Positions 52,509 through 62,300 of a DNA stretch of 64,000 nt are shown here, piece after piece (position 1 is the stretch's first letter; each line of letters starts with the position of its first letter). This DNA comes from Pseudomonas sp. ANT_H4. Its GTDB lineage: Bacteria > Pseudomonadota > Gammaproteobacteria > Pseudomonadales > Pseudomonadaceae. The stretch covers positions 1 to 64,000 of the forward strand of contig NZ_VOBG01000027.1 in NCBI RefSeq assembly GCF_008369295.1, read 5' to 3'. Made by a program: the position numbers and the translations under genes. Under the pieces are notes generated by a model, which was given only the letters and a program-made list of their open reading frames with translations, was not told where the DNA came from and searched no databases.

Positions 52509-53204
52509 ATGCTTGAACTTCGACCTTTCAGCTCCCTGGGCGGCGCCAACCACGGTTGGCTCGATGCCCATCACCACTTTTCGTTCGCTGAGTACCATGA
52601 CCCCGAGCGTATGCACTGGGGCAATCTGCGGGTGTGGAACGACGACATCATTGCCCCTGGCACCGGCTTCCCGAAACACCCTCACCGGGACATGGAAATC
52701 ATCACCTATGTGCGTGAAGGCGCCATCAGCCACGAAGACAACCTGGGTAACCGCGGCCGCACCGAAGCCGGCGACGTGCAGGTAATGAGTGCAGGCACCG
52801 GCATCGCCCACAGCGAATACAACCAGGAAGCCACGCCCACCAAGATATTCCAGATATGGATCATCCCCAATGAGGCTGGCTCCCCGCCTTCCTGGGGTGC
52901 CAAGCCGTTTCCAAAGGGAAATCGCGAAGGATTTGTGACCTTGGCCAGCGGCAAGGCCGGCGACAGTGAAAGCCTGCGTATTCGTGCCGACGCTCGTCTG
53001 GTGGCGGCCAACCTGAAAGCCGGGGAAAGTGCCGAGTACCGGCTGGACAGCGGGCGCCGGGCGTATTTGGTGCCGGCTACCGGGATAATTGAAGTCAATG
53101 GCTTGCGTGCACACGCTCGGGACGGTGTCGCGGTTGAGGACGAGCAGGTGCTGCGGGTTACGGCGCTGGAGGACAGCGAGATTGTGTTGGTGGATCTGGC
53201 CTGA
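52509..53204 (+). CDS. Pirin family protein (YhhW-like)
   Basis: A 231-residue bicupin, the same length as E. coli YhhW. The N-terminal cupin holds the metal ligands His57, His59, His101 and Glu103 (FPKHPHRDMEII, GTGIAHSEYN). YhhW-type pirins bind metal and oxidise quercetin in vitro; the physiological role is unclear. The ATG at 52509 has an ACAGGAGA site. It stands alone; the convergent arrangement ends at the next gene's promoter. Confidence 0.9.
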   Translation: MLELRPFSSLGGANHGWLDAHHHFSFAEYHDPERMHWGNLRVWNDDIIAPGTGFPKHPHRDMEIITYVREGAISHEDNLGNRGRTEAGDVQVMSAGTGIAHSEYNQEATPTKIFQIWIIPNEAGSPPSWGAKPFPKGNREGFVTLASGKAGDSESLRIRADARLVAANLKAGESAEYRLDSGRRAYLVPATGIIEVNGLRAHARDGVAVEDEQVLRVTALEDSEIVLVDLA

Positions 53205-53362
53205 TCGCCCCCTAGAGCGTTATCAGCAACCTTAAGAACTGTGTAGATACCCATGCATATCACGGGCAAGCCTGGAACAGTCGCCGCAGGAATAGGTTAT
53301 AGGTAAGATATCGGCCTTTCGCGCAGCCCTTTTCTGCGCCTTGCCGAAAATAAGTCGCCTCC

Positions 53363-54142
53363 ATGCCTTTCGAACTCAGCGTTGACCTCACCACCCTGGC
53401 CATTTTGGTCGTTGTTGCTTTTGTCGCCGGTTTTATCGATGCCATTGCCGGGGGTGGCGGTCTGTTAACCACCCCCGCACTGCTCACTGCAGGCATGCCA
53501 CCTCATATGGTGCTGGGCACCAACAAGTTGAGTTCGACCTTCGGCTCGGCCACCGCCAGCTTCACCTTCTACCGCCGCAAGCTGTTTCATCCACGCCAGT
53601 GGGTACACGCCATCGTCGGCACCTTGATCGGCGCCTTGGTTGGGGCCGTCGTTGCCCACTACCTGCCGGCCGAATGGCTGAACAAGATGTTGCCGGTGAT
53701 TGTCTTCGGCTGCGGCGTGTACCTGTTGTTCGGCGGCACACCCAAGGCGCCGCTGGACGCTGATGCGCCGATCAAGAAGAAATGGCAGTCGACCCAGGGC
53801 TTCGGCCTGGGGTTCTACGATGGTGTGGCCGGGCCGGGTACGGGCGCGTTCTGGACCGTCAGCACCCTGCTGATGTATCCCGTTGACCTGGTGAAGGCCA
53901 GCGGCGTGGCCCGCAGCATGAACTTCGTCAGTAACGCGGCGGCCTTGTCGGTGTTTATCTTCAACGGCTCGGTGGACTGGGTTGTCGGCCTGAGCATGGG
54001 CTTCTCGGTGATGGTGGGCGCGTTCTTTGGCGCCCGCAGTGCCATCAGCGGCGGCGCCAAATTCATTCGCCCGGTGTTTATCACCGTGGTCCTGGGCCTT
54101 ACCGTGCGCCTAGCCTGGCAGCACTGGTTCAGCGTGGCCTAA
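53363..54142 (+). CDS. TSUP family permease (YfcA-like)
   Basis: A 259-residue inner-membrane protein of the TauE/SafE (TSUP) family, with eight hydrophobic segments. Markers are AGFIDAIAGGGGLLTTPALL, LGTNKLSSTFGSATASFTF and GFYDGVAGPGTGAFW, the two half-repeats of the family. Members move sulfur-containing or organic anions. The last 33 bp overlap the convergent nudC gene. Confidence 0.88.
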   Translation: MPFELSVDLTTLAILVVVAFVAGFIDAIAGGGGLLTTPALLTAGMPPHMVLGTNKLSSTFGSATASFTFYRRKLFHPRQWVHAIVGTLIGALVGAVVAHYLPAEWLNKMLPVIVFGCGVYLLFGGTPKAPLDADAPIKKKWQSTQGFGLGFYDGVAGPGTGAFWTVSTLLMYPVDLVKASGVARSMNFVSNAAALSVFIFNGSVDWVVGLSMGFSVMVGAFFGARSAISGGAKFIRPVFITVVLGLTVRLAWQHWFSVA

Positions 54143-54943
54143 ACGCTGGGCCAGGTAGAGGTCAATCAGGTAGCGGGCAATCGAGCGGGATGCTGGCAAC
54201 GGCGGCAGCTCGCGGATGTTGAACCACTGCGCGTCCTCGATCTCATCGGCCTGGGGCACGATATCGCCACCCGCGTATTCGGCGTGAAACCCCAGCATCA
54301 TCGAGTGCGGGAACGGCCAGCACTGACTGCCCACGTACTGGATATTCTTTACCTCTACCTGCACTTCTTCGCGCACTTCGCGGATCAGGCAGTCTTCGGC
54401 CGATTCCCCAGGCTCGGCGAACCCGGCCAGGGTGCTGTAGACGCCCGTGACGAAGCGCGGCGAACGGGCCAGCAGGATCTCGTCACCACGGGTCACCAAT
54501 ACGATCATGCTCGGCGAAATACGCGGGTAACTGCGCAGGTCGCAAGCCTGGCAATACATCGCCCGCTCATGTGGAACCTGGGCCATAGCCTGGCCGCAAC
54601 TGCCGCAGAAGCGGTGTTCACGGGCCCATGTGCCGATTTGCGCGGCATAACCCAGGACTTTGTACAGGGTGTGGTCGCCTTGCAGCATAAAGGCGCGCAA
54701 GCCCTGCCAACTGCAGCCTTGCACGTCGCTGGGGCTGTTGAGTTCCAGCAGGTACACAGGCTCGCCATTCAGATGACCGATGCCGTGTTCGGCAAACACT
54801 GACAAATCCTGGCGCGTGAGCCATTCCCTGGGGAACAGCGGCCCGTTGTCATCGCGCAGGAAACCCTCGCGACTACGGGCTACGGCCCAGCCGCCAGGCG
54901 TGTCATTGTCCAGCAACGTTGTGGTAATCCAGCCTGGGGTCAT
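54110..54943 (-). CDS. nudC: NAD+ diphosphatase / NADH-capped RNA hydrolase NudC
   Basis: A 277-residue Nudix enzyme. Zinc-ribbon cysteines are C113, C116, C131 and C134 (FCGSCGQ, YCQACD). The Nudix box is at about 174-196 (GFAEPGESAEDCLIREVREEVQV), followed by the SQPWPFPxS-like segment GSQCWPFPHSMMLGF typical for NudC. It cleaves NAD(H) and removes NAD caps from RNA. It overlaps the convergent permease gene by 33 bp and is 6 bp after the crotonase gene, so those two are probably one unit. Confidence 0.93.
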   Translation of the reverse strand: MTPGWITTTLLDNDTPGGWAVARSREGFLRDDNGPLFPREWLTRQDLSVFAEHGIGHLNGEPVYLLELNSPSDVQGCSWQGLRAFMLQGDHTLYKVLGYAAQIGTWAREHRFCGSCGQAMAQVPHERAMYCQACDLRSYPRISPSMIVLVTRGDEILLARSPRFVTGVYSTLAGFAEPGESAEDCLIREVREEVQVEVKNIQYVGSQCWPFPHSMMLGFHAEYAGGDIVPQADEIEDAQWFNIRELPPLPASRSIARYLIDLYLAQRLGHAEPVLPG

Positions 54944-54949
54944 GTTCAG

Positions 54950-55762
54950 TCAATCCACGAATTCGGGTTTCTGCTTGCTCATATGGGCCGCGATGGCCAC
55001 GCGCAGGTCGTTCGATTGCAGCATAGCTGCGTTCCAGGTGGCAACGTATTCCAGGCCGTCATTGATGGTGTGATCACGCATATAGCTGATCATCGCCTTG
55101 GTGCCGGTCACGGCAATCGGCGATTTGGCGGCGATTTCCCGAGCAATGTCCATCACCCCGGCCAGCAGGCTCTGTTGATCGTTGTAGGTGCGATTGACCA
55201 GGCCAATACTGCGCGCTTCCTCGGCGCCGAAGGTGCGGCCGGTGTAGGCCAGTTCACGAAGCATGCCGTCGCCGATGATCCGTGGCAGACGTTGCAGGGT
55301 GCCGACGTCGGCAGCCATGCCGATGTCGATTTCCTTGATGGAAAATTGCACATCGTCGGCGGCGTAGCGCATATCGCAGGCGCTGATCAGATCGATGGCA
55401 CCGCCAATGCAGTAGCCCTGAATCGCTGCCAGTACCGGCTTGCGGCAGTTGTCGACGGCGTTGAACGAGGCTTGCAGTTGCAGGATCTTGCGCCGCAGCA
55501 GGCGCGCGTTGCGGCCGACGTCCTTGCCAAACTCATTGGCCACCGAGGCCAGCATCATCAGGTCGATGCCGGAGGAAAAATGCTTGCCGGCACCGCTGAG
55601 CACCACCACGCGCACGGCGTCGGTGTCTTCGACCCATTGAAAAATGTCAATGATTTCGGTCCAGAACGCCGCGTTCATGGCGTTGATCTTCTCCGGACGG
55701 TTGATCTGCACATGGGCAATGTTGTCGTTGAGTTCGACAACAAAGGCTTGGTATTCGGACAT
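54950..55762 (-). CDS. Crotonase family, dienoyl-CoA isomerase-like
   Basis: A 270-residue enoyl-CoA hydratase/isomerase fold: oxyanion-forming segments HFSSGIDLMML and QGYCIGGAIDLISACDMR. The catalytic region is KEIDIGMAADVGTLQRLPRI, with acidic residues in the pattern of delta(3,5)-delta(2,4)-dienoyl-CoA isomerases (ECH1) rather than the Glu/Glu of hydratases. It would process unsaturated acyl-CoA in beta-oxidation. The start has AAGGAT. nudC follows at 6 bp. Confidence 0.85.
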   Translation of the reverse strand: MSEYQAFVVELNDNIAHVQINRPEKINAMNAAFWTEIIDIFQWVEDTDAVRVVVLSGAGKHFSSGIDLMMLASVANEFGKDVGRNARLLRRKILQLQASFNAVDNCRKPVLAAIQGYCIGGAIDLISACDMRYAADDVQFSIKEIDIGMAADVGTLQRLPRIIGDGMLRELAYTGRTFGAEEARSIGLVNRTYNDQQSLLAGVMDIAREIAAKSPIAVTGTKAMISYMRDHTINDGLEYVATWNAAMLQSNDLRVAIAAHMSKQKPEFVD

Positions 55763-55855
55763 GGCAGTGATCCTTGACTGGCGGCTGAGATAAGGGCCGA
55801 ACTATAACAAGGCTGTGTGATGGGGGGTAAGGCTGTGCATCGGCCAAAAGCGGGA

Positions 55856-57154
55856 CTACACAGTGGGTAACCACAACCTGAACCGCGCTCCGCCCAACGG
55901 CGATGCCTGGGCCCGCAACGTCCCACCCTGCGCTTCCAGCGCCCGCCTGCTGATTGCCAGCCCCAGCCCAAAACCACCGGTTGCACGGTCACGGCTGCGA
56001 TCCAACCGGTAAAATGGCTCGAAGATTCGTTCGCGTTGATCTTCGGGAATACCTATGCCGTCGTCATCCACCCAGATTTCACAGCCCTTGGGACACACCT
56101 TGACCCCCACCTGAATTCGCTGCTCGCAATAGCGCATGGCATTACGCAGCAGGTTTTGCAGGGCGCGGGCGGTGAGGCGCGGGTCGAGGGTGAAGCGTTC
56201 TACGGCGCAATCGAGCGCCACATCAATGACGATCTCGGGGTTTTCCAGTTCATCGTCGACGCTGCCCAGGATGCTGTCGATAAACTCGTCGAGCACCACC
56301 TCCACCTGCTCCGGCAGGTGTGCCGGGTTTTGCAGTCGGCTGTAGGAAAGCAATTCCAGCACCAGTTCATCCAGTTCACGGATGTGTGCCACCAGGCCCT
56401 GCAAGCGCTCGCGGTTGGGGGCCGGCAAGTCATCGGAGAGCGCCAGCGCCAGGCCGAAGTCCAGGCGGGTGAGCGGTGTGCGCAGTTCGTGGGAGACCGC
56501 GTTGAGCAAGTCACGCTGCTGGTTGAGCAGGTGTTCGATGTCGCTGGCCATGGTGTCGAACACGGCGGCCAGGCTGCCGATGTTGGAACTGGGGGGGATC
56601 TGCGTGCGTTCACCGAGGTTGCCCTTGCCCAGTTGCGCCGCCGTCGTTTTCAGCCGCTCCAGGTCTCGCCAGTGCGGGCGCAGCCAGAACAGCAGGCAGG
56701 CCAGCAATGCTGCACCGATCAATACGTTCATGGTCCAGTACAACAGGTTCATGTCCAGCGGGTCTGGCGGGATGGTCAGTTTGACTGCCAACTGCTGGTT
56801 GAGCGGCGAGCTGATCTGCTCCATCCAGCCCCACTCCCCCAGGCGGATGACCGGTTTACCTTGCTCCAGCAACTGTTCTTCGGCCGGGGTATAGCTGGCG
56901 TCCTGGCGGTGCAGCAACTGCACTTTCAACGGCGCGAAGTCGCGCCCCAGCTGTTCGGTGACATGGGACCAGTGTTCTACCGGCACGGCGTGGTACTGCC
57001 TGACGATGAGGCTTTGCAAGCCCCGGGACTGCTCGATGTTGTAGCTCATGTAGCGGGTGTGGAAGACCTCGATGATGCCTTTTGGAATCAAGTAGATCGC
57101 CGCGCTATAGGTGACGATGGTCAGCAGGTAGAGGCGGATCAGAACCCGGAGCAT
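55856..57154 (-). CDS. Sensor histidine kinase, RstB-like
   Basis: A 432-residue membrane kinase: first membrane helix about 5-27, periplasmic domain about 28-137, second helix about 139-158, HAMP, HisKA with phospho-acceptor His222 (NAVSHELRTPLTR), and HATPase_c with NLLRNAMRYCE, WVDDDGIGIP and TGGFGLGLAI. The ATG at 57154 is 4 bp after the response-regulator gene, so both are co-transcribed. The partner resembles RstA, so this is RstB-like. The ligand is unknown; the periplasmic part is not a recognised domain. Confidence 0.9.
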   Translation of the reverse strand: MLRVLIRLYLLTIVTYSAAIYLIPKGIIEVFHTRYMSYNIEQSRGLQSLIVRQYHAVPVEHWSHVTEQLGRDFAPLKVQLLHRQDASYTPAEEQLLEQGKPVIRLGEWGWMEQISSPLNQQLAVKLTIPPDPLDMNLLYWTMNVLIGAALLACLLFWLRPHWRDLERLKTTAAQLGKGNLGERTQIPPSSNIGSLAAVFDTMASDIEHLLNQQRDLLNAVSHELRTPLTRLDFGLALALSDDLPAPNRERLQGLVAHIRELDELVLELLSYSRLQNPAHLPEQVEVVLDEFIDSILGSVDDELENPEIVIDVALDCAVERFTLDPRLTARALQNLLRNAMRYCEQRIQVGVKVCPKGCEIWVDDDGIGIPEDQRERIFEPFYRLDRSRDRATGGFGLGLAISRRALEAQGGTLRAQASPLGGARFRLWLPTV

Positions 57155-57158
57155 GGTG

Positions 57159-57860
57159 TCAGCATTCCCACTCGGAGCGACTGAACAGATAGCCCTTGCC
57201 CCATACGGTCTTGATCTTGCGCGCTTCGCCGGCATGGTCGTCGAACTTGCGCCGCAGCTTGGAGATCGCCACGTCCACCGAGCGGTCGGTACCGTTGAAC
57301 TCGATACCCCGCAGGCGTTGCAGGATCTGGTCGCGACTGAGCACTTCACCGGCGTGACGGGCCAGGACTACCAGCAGGTTGTATTCGCCGCTAGACAACT
57401 CCACGGCCTGATCGCGCCAGGTGACCGAACGCTCGGACAGGTCGATGCACAGGTTGCCCATCAGGATCTGGTCATTGGCAACTTGGGGCTCGGTGAGGCT
57501 GCTGCGGCGCAGCAGGGTGCGCACGCGGGCCAGCAACACCCGTGGCTCGCAGGGTTTGGTCACGTAGTCGTCGGCGCCCATTTCCAGGCCCAGGACCTGG
57601 TCGTGGCTGTCGTCGCGGGCGGTGAGCATCAGAATCGGCAAGCTCGCCGAGTCGGCCCGCAACAGGCGGCAGACTTGCAGGCCATCCAGGCCCGGCAGCA
57701 TCAGGTCGAGGATCACCAGGTCCGGCGGATTGAGCCTGGCGCGCTCGCGCACGTGGTCGCCACGGCTGATGACGCTGACGTGATAGCCATTGCGTTCCAG
57801 GTAACTGGCAATCAGCTCGGAGAGTGCAGCGTCATCTTCGACCAGGAGGATGTTGGGCAT
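57159..57860 (-). CDS. Response regulator, RstA-like (OmpR family)
   Basis: A 233-residue regulator: receiver with Asp9/Asp10, phospho-acceptor Asp52 (VILDLMLPG) and Lys102 (VTKP), then an OmpR-type winged helix (about 130-228). The C-terminal stretch LRGIEFNGTDRSVDVAISKLRRKF and KGYLFSRSEWE is distinctly RstA-like. It is divergent from an RND efflux gene pair; a sequence similar to the RstA box lies in the shared region (58029-58042), so it may control them. Confidence 0.92.
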   Translation of the reverse strand: MPNILLVEDDAALSELIASYLERNGYHVSVISRGDHVRERARLNPPDLVILDLMLPGLDGLQVCRLLRADSASLPILMLTARDDSHDQVLGLEMGADDYVTKPCEPRVLLARVRTLLRRSSLTEPQVANDQILMGNLCIDLSERSVTWRDQAVELSSGEYNLLVVLARHAGEVLSRDQILQRLRGIEFNGTDRSVDVAISKLRRKFDDHAGEARKIKTVWGKGYLFSRSEWEC

Positions 57861-57887
57861 TGAAGGTGTTTCCAGAGATTACGGTTT

Positions 57888-57974
57888 CTGTAGGAGCTGG
57901 CTTGCCTGCGATAGCATCACCGCGGTTTTTCAGATATACCGAGTCGCCTGCATCGCGGGCAAGCCCGACTCCCC
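57888..57974. repeat. REP doublet (REPIN-like)
   Basis: A unit CTGTAGGAGCTGGCTTGCC near 57888 faces an inverted partner ending GGGCAAGCCCGACTCC near 57974. The pair spans about 87 bp and is a second family of extragenic palindrome in the window. It lies in the gap between the response regulator and the efflux genes. Confidence 0.7.
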
Positions 57975-58028
57975 AGGCTTGCTAGCCGTGAAGGATATAC
58001 ACCCACGCGCATCACGTGCATTGCACCT

Positions 58029-58042
58029 TACATTTCTTCACA
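58029..58042 (+). promoter_or_regulatory. RstA-box-like sequence
   Basis: TACATTTCTTCACA agrees with the enterobacterial RstA box TACATNTNGTTACA at 12 of 14 positions, counting N as a match. It is 75-88 bp upstream of the efflux adaptor start and close to the rstA-like gene. Further TTCACA and CTACACA segments follow at short intervals. The match is suggestive only. Confidence 0.4.
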
Positions 58043-58116
58043 CACCACCTACACAGCTTCACAGCACTGTGGCGGAGGCGCCCGTAGGATGCGCCAGTCA
58101 ATATTGGGATATAAGC

Positions 58117-59286
58117 ATGTCGAAGAATCTGTTTGCGCCTTTTTGCCTGTTGGCACTGACACTGGCCTTGAGTGCTTGCGACAAGTCCGCAAGCAGCACC
58201 CCGCAAATGCCGTTGGCCAAGGTACGGATCGAAACCCTTGAAGCCAAGCCCCTGTCCATCACCAGCGAGCTGAGTGGTCGGATTGCCGCACCGCGCATTG
58301 CCGAAGTGCGCGCACGAGTCGCCGGCGTGGTGCTACAGCGGGTATTCAAGGAAGGCCATGACGTCAAACAGGGCGACGTGTTGTTCCGTATTGATCCGGC
58401 GCCATTCAAGGCCGATCTGGACAGCGCCCAGGCCAGCCTGCGCAAGGCCGAGGCCAACGCATTCCAGGCGCGCCTGCAAGAGCAGCGTTACAGCCAGTTG
58501 GTGGAAGGCAATGCCATCAGCGGCCAGGAATACGACAACGCTCGCGCTGCCGCCCGGCAAACCGCCGCCGATGTAGCCGCCAATCAGGCTGCGGTGCAGC
58601 GGGCCAAGTTGAACCTGGGTTACGCCACGGTTACCGCGCCGATTTCCGGACGCATTGGCCGCGCATTGGTGACCGAGGGCGCGCTGGTGGGCCAGAACGA
58701 AGCCACACCGATGGCCGTAATCCAGCAACTGGACCCGATCCACGCCGACCTCACCCAATCCACCCGCGAACTCAATGACCTGCGCCGCGCTTTCCGCGCC
58801 GGGCACTTGAAGCAGGTCGGCCAGGACCAGGCCAAGGCCACACTGATCGAGGATGACGGCAGCCTTTACCCGCTGCCGGGCGAGCTGCTGTTCGCGGAGA
58901 TTTCCGTCGACCCAGGCACCGGCCAGATCATCCTGCGCAGCGAATTCCCCAACCCTGACCTGGACCTGTTGCCCGGCAGTTTCATACGTGTACGCCTGGA
59001 ACAAGCCGTAGACCAGCAAGGCATCAGCGTGCCGCAACGGGCCATCACCCGCGACAGTGCCGGCATCGCCATGGTGTTGCTGCTGGACGACGAGCACAAC
59101 GTCAGCCTGCAGCCGGTGGAACTGGGCTCAGTGATCAATGATCGCTGGATTGTCAGCAGCGGCCTCAAGCCCGGAGACCGCATCGTCGTTGAAGGCCTGC
59201 AACACGCCAAACCCGGCGAGAAAGTCCAGGTCGACGACAGCCCCGAGCCACTTGCCCACGCTTCTGGCCAGGCTTTTGACCAGTAA
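58117..59286 (+). CDS. RND efflux periplasmic adaptor (MexA/AcrA family)
   Basis: A 389-residue lipoprotein with lipobox LALSAC (Cys21). It has the lipoyl domain halves (ELSGRIAAPRIAEVRARVAG ... YATVTAPISGRIGRALVTEG), an alpha-hairpin with SGQEYDNARAAARQTAAD, and the beta-barrel and membrane-proximal domains. It links the RND pump with an outer-membrane channel. The ATG at 58117 follows GGGAT; the longer frame upstream runs through the intergenic repeat. It is 19 bp before the pump gene and divergent from the RstAB-like system. Confidence 0.92.
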   Translation: MSKNLFAPFCLLALTLALSACDKSASSTPQMPLAKVRIETLEAKPLSITSELSGRIAAPRIAEVRARVAGVVLQRVFKEGHDVKQGDVLFRIDPAPFKADLDSAQASLRKAEANAFQARLQEQRYSQLVEGNAISGQEYDNARAAARQTAADVAANQAAVQRAKLNLGYATVTAPISGRIGRALVTEGALVGQNEATPMAVIQQLDPIHADLTQSTRELNDLRRAFRAGHLKQVGQDQAKATLIEDDGSLYPLPGELLFAEISVDPGTGQIILRSEFPNPDLDLLPGSFIRVRLEQAVDQQGISVPQRAITRDSAGIAMVLLLDDEHNVSLQPVELGSVINDRWIVSSGLKPGDRIVVEGLQHAKPGEKVQVDDSPEPLAHASGQAFDQ

Positions 59287-59305
59287 AGATTAGGGATAAC
59301 AAATA

Positions 59306-62300
59306 ATGCCGCAGTTCTTTATTGATCGCCCGATCTTCGCCTGGGTGGTCGCGCTGTTTATCCTGCTGGCTGGCGCCCTCGCCATCCCGCAGTTGCCGGT
59401 GGCCCAGTATCCCAACGTCGCACCGCCGCAAGTGGAGATCTACGCGGTGTACCCAGGCGCGTCCGCCCAGACCCTGGACGAAAGCGTGGTCAGCCTGATC
59501 GAGCAGGAGCTTAACGGCGCCGACCACCTGCTGTATTTCGAATCCCAGAGCAGCCTGGGCGCTGCCACCATCACCGCCACCTTCCAGCCGGGCACCGACC
59601 CGGAAATGGCCCAGGTGGATGTGCAAAACCGGCTCAAGGCCGTAGAGCCGCGCCTGCCGCAGGCGGTCACCCAACAAGGCTTGCAGGTGGAGAAAGTCTC
59701 CGCTGGTTTCCTGCTGCTGGTAACCCTGACCTCCAGCGACGGCAAGCTTGATGACGTGGCGCTCAGCGATTACCTCGCACGCAACGTAATGAACGAGCTC
59801 AAGCGCCTGGACGGCGTCGGCAAGGCCCAGTTATATGGCGCCGAGCGTGCCATGCGCATCTGGATCGACCCGCAGAAGCTGATCGGCTTCAACCTGACGC
59901 CCGCTGATGTCAACGCTGCGATTACCGCGCAAAACGCCCAGGTATCGGCGGGCAGCATCGGCGATTTGCCAGGCCCTGCAACCCAGGAAATTACCGCATC
60001 GATCCTGGTCAAGGGCCAGTTGTCGACGCCTGCCGAATTTGCCGACATTGTCCTCAAGGCCAATCCGGACGGCTCCACCGTGCGCATCGGCGATGTAGCG
60101 CGGGTCGAAATCGGCAGCCAGGAATATCAGCTCTCCACGCGCCTGAACGGCAAGCCGTCCACCGCCGTCAGCGTGCAGTTGTCGCCAGGGGCCAATGCCC
60201 TGAGCACCGCGACCCTGGTGCGGGCGAAGATGGATGAGCTGTCGCGCTACTTCCCAGCCAATGTGGAATACAAGATTCCCTACGACACCTCGCCATTTGT
60301 CAAAGTGTCCATCACCAAGGTGGTGTACACCCTGGGGGAAGCGATGTTGCTGGTGTTTGCGGTGATGTTCCTGTTCCTGCAAAACATCCGCTACACCCTG
60401 ATCCCGACGCTGGTGGTGCCAATTGCGCTGATGGGCACCTTCGCCACCATGTTGTTGCTGGGCTTCTCGATCAATGTGCTGACCATGTTTGGCATGGTAC
60501 TGGCCATCGGCATCCTGGTGGACGATGCCATTGTGGTGGTGGAGAACGTCGAGCGGATCATGGTCACCGAAGGCCTGTCGCCCAAGGAGGCGACGCGCAA
60601 GGCCATGGGCCAGATTACCGGCGCGATTGTCGGTATCACCCTGGTGCTGGTGGCGGTGTTCCTGCCAATGGCGTTCATGCCCGGCTCCGTAGGCGTCATT
60701 TACCAGCAGTTCTCGCTGTCCATGGCCACCTCTATCCTGTTCTCGGCGTTTCTGGCCCTGACCTTGACCCCGGCCCTGTGCGCCACCTTGCTCAAGCCGA
60801 TTGCCAAGGGTGATCACCACGCCAAGGGCGGCTTCTTCGGCTGGTTCAACAAGCGCTTCGAACAACTGACCGACCGCTATGAAGGCTGGGTGGCCTATGC
60901 CGTCAAGCGCACAGGGCGTTATCTGTTGATTTACCTGGTGCTGCTGGTGGGCCTGGGACTGTTGTTCAGTCGCCTGCCCTCCTCCTTCTTGCCGGTGGAA
61001 GACCAGGGCTACACCATCACCGATATCCAGTTGCCGCCGGGGGCCAGCAAGAACCGCACGGTGCAGGTGGTCGAGCAGATCGAGGCGCACAACGCCAGTG
61101 AGCCGGGTGTCGGCGACACGACGATGATCATGGGCTTCAGCTTCTCCGGCTCCGGGCAGAACGCAGCGCTGGCGTTTACCACGTTGAAGGACTGGTCTGA
61201 GCGCAGCAGCGACGATTCCGCCGCCGCTATTGCCGACCGGGCGACTATGGCCTTTACCGAGTTCAAGGATGCGATTGCCTATTCGATCCTGCCGCCGCCG
61301 GTGGATGGTCTGGGCACCTCAAGTGGTTTTGAGTTCCGCTTGCAGGACCGTGGCGGCGTCGGCCATGCCGCACTGATGGCAGCACGTACCGAGTTGCTGG
61401 ACGCCGCCGAGAAAAGCCCGATCCTGGCCAATGTGCGCGAAAGCGCCCTGGCCGAAGCGCCTCAGGTACAACTGGAAGTAGACCGCAAGCGGGCCAATGC
61501 GCTGGGGGTTTCCTTTGCCGATGTGGGCAATATCCTGTCTTCGGCCATCGGCTCGGCCTATATCAACGACTTCCCCAACCAGGGCCGCATGCAGCGGGTG
61601 GTGGTGCAAGCCGAAGGCGATCAGCGCAGCCAGGTGGCTGACCTGATGAAGATCCATGTGCGCAACAACGCCGGGAAGATGGTGCCGCTGTCGGCCTTCG
61701 TCGAGGCCCGCTGGATTCAGGGGCCGGCGCAGTTAACCCGTTACAACGGCTACCCGACCATTGCCATTTCTGGCGAAGCATCGCCTGGGCACAGTACCGG
61801 CGAGGCCATGGAGGAAATCCAGCGGCTGGTGAGCCAATTACCGGCCGGCCTGGGCCAGGAGTGGACGGGGTTGTCGTTACAGGAACGGTTGTCCAGTTCC
61901 CAGGCACCACTGTTGCTAGGCCTGTCGCTGCTGATTGTTTTCCTGTGCCTGGCAGCGCTGTATGAAAGCTGGTCGATTCCGACTTCGGTGCTGCTGGTGG
62001 TGCCGTTGGGTGTGCTCGGTGCGGTGTTGGCGGTGAGCTTGCGCGGGATGCCCAATGACGTGTTCTTCAAGGTCGGGCTTATCACCATCATCGGTCTGTC
62101 GGCGAAAAACGCGATCCTGATCATCGAGTTCGCCAAGGACCTGTATGACCAGGGCGAAGACCTGATCGACGCCACCCTCAAGGCCGCGCGCCTGCGTCTA
62201 CGGCCGATCATCATGACGTCCCTGGCGTTCATCCTCGGCGTGGTGCCGTTGGCCATCGCCACCGGCGCCAGTTCGGCAAGCCAACAAGCCATCGGCACCG

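Noticed and set aside
59831..61090. Open frame opposite the RND pump, rich in His and Gln
   Set aside because: It is a shadow of a membrane protein gene; it has no support of its own.
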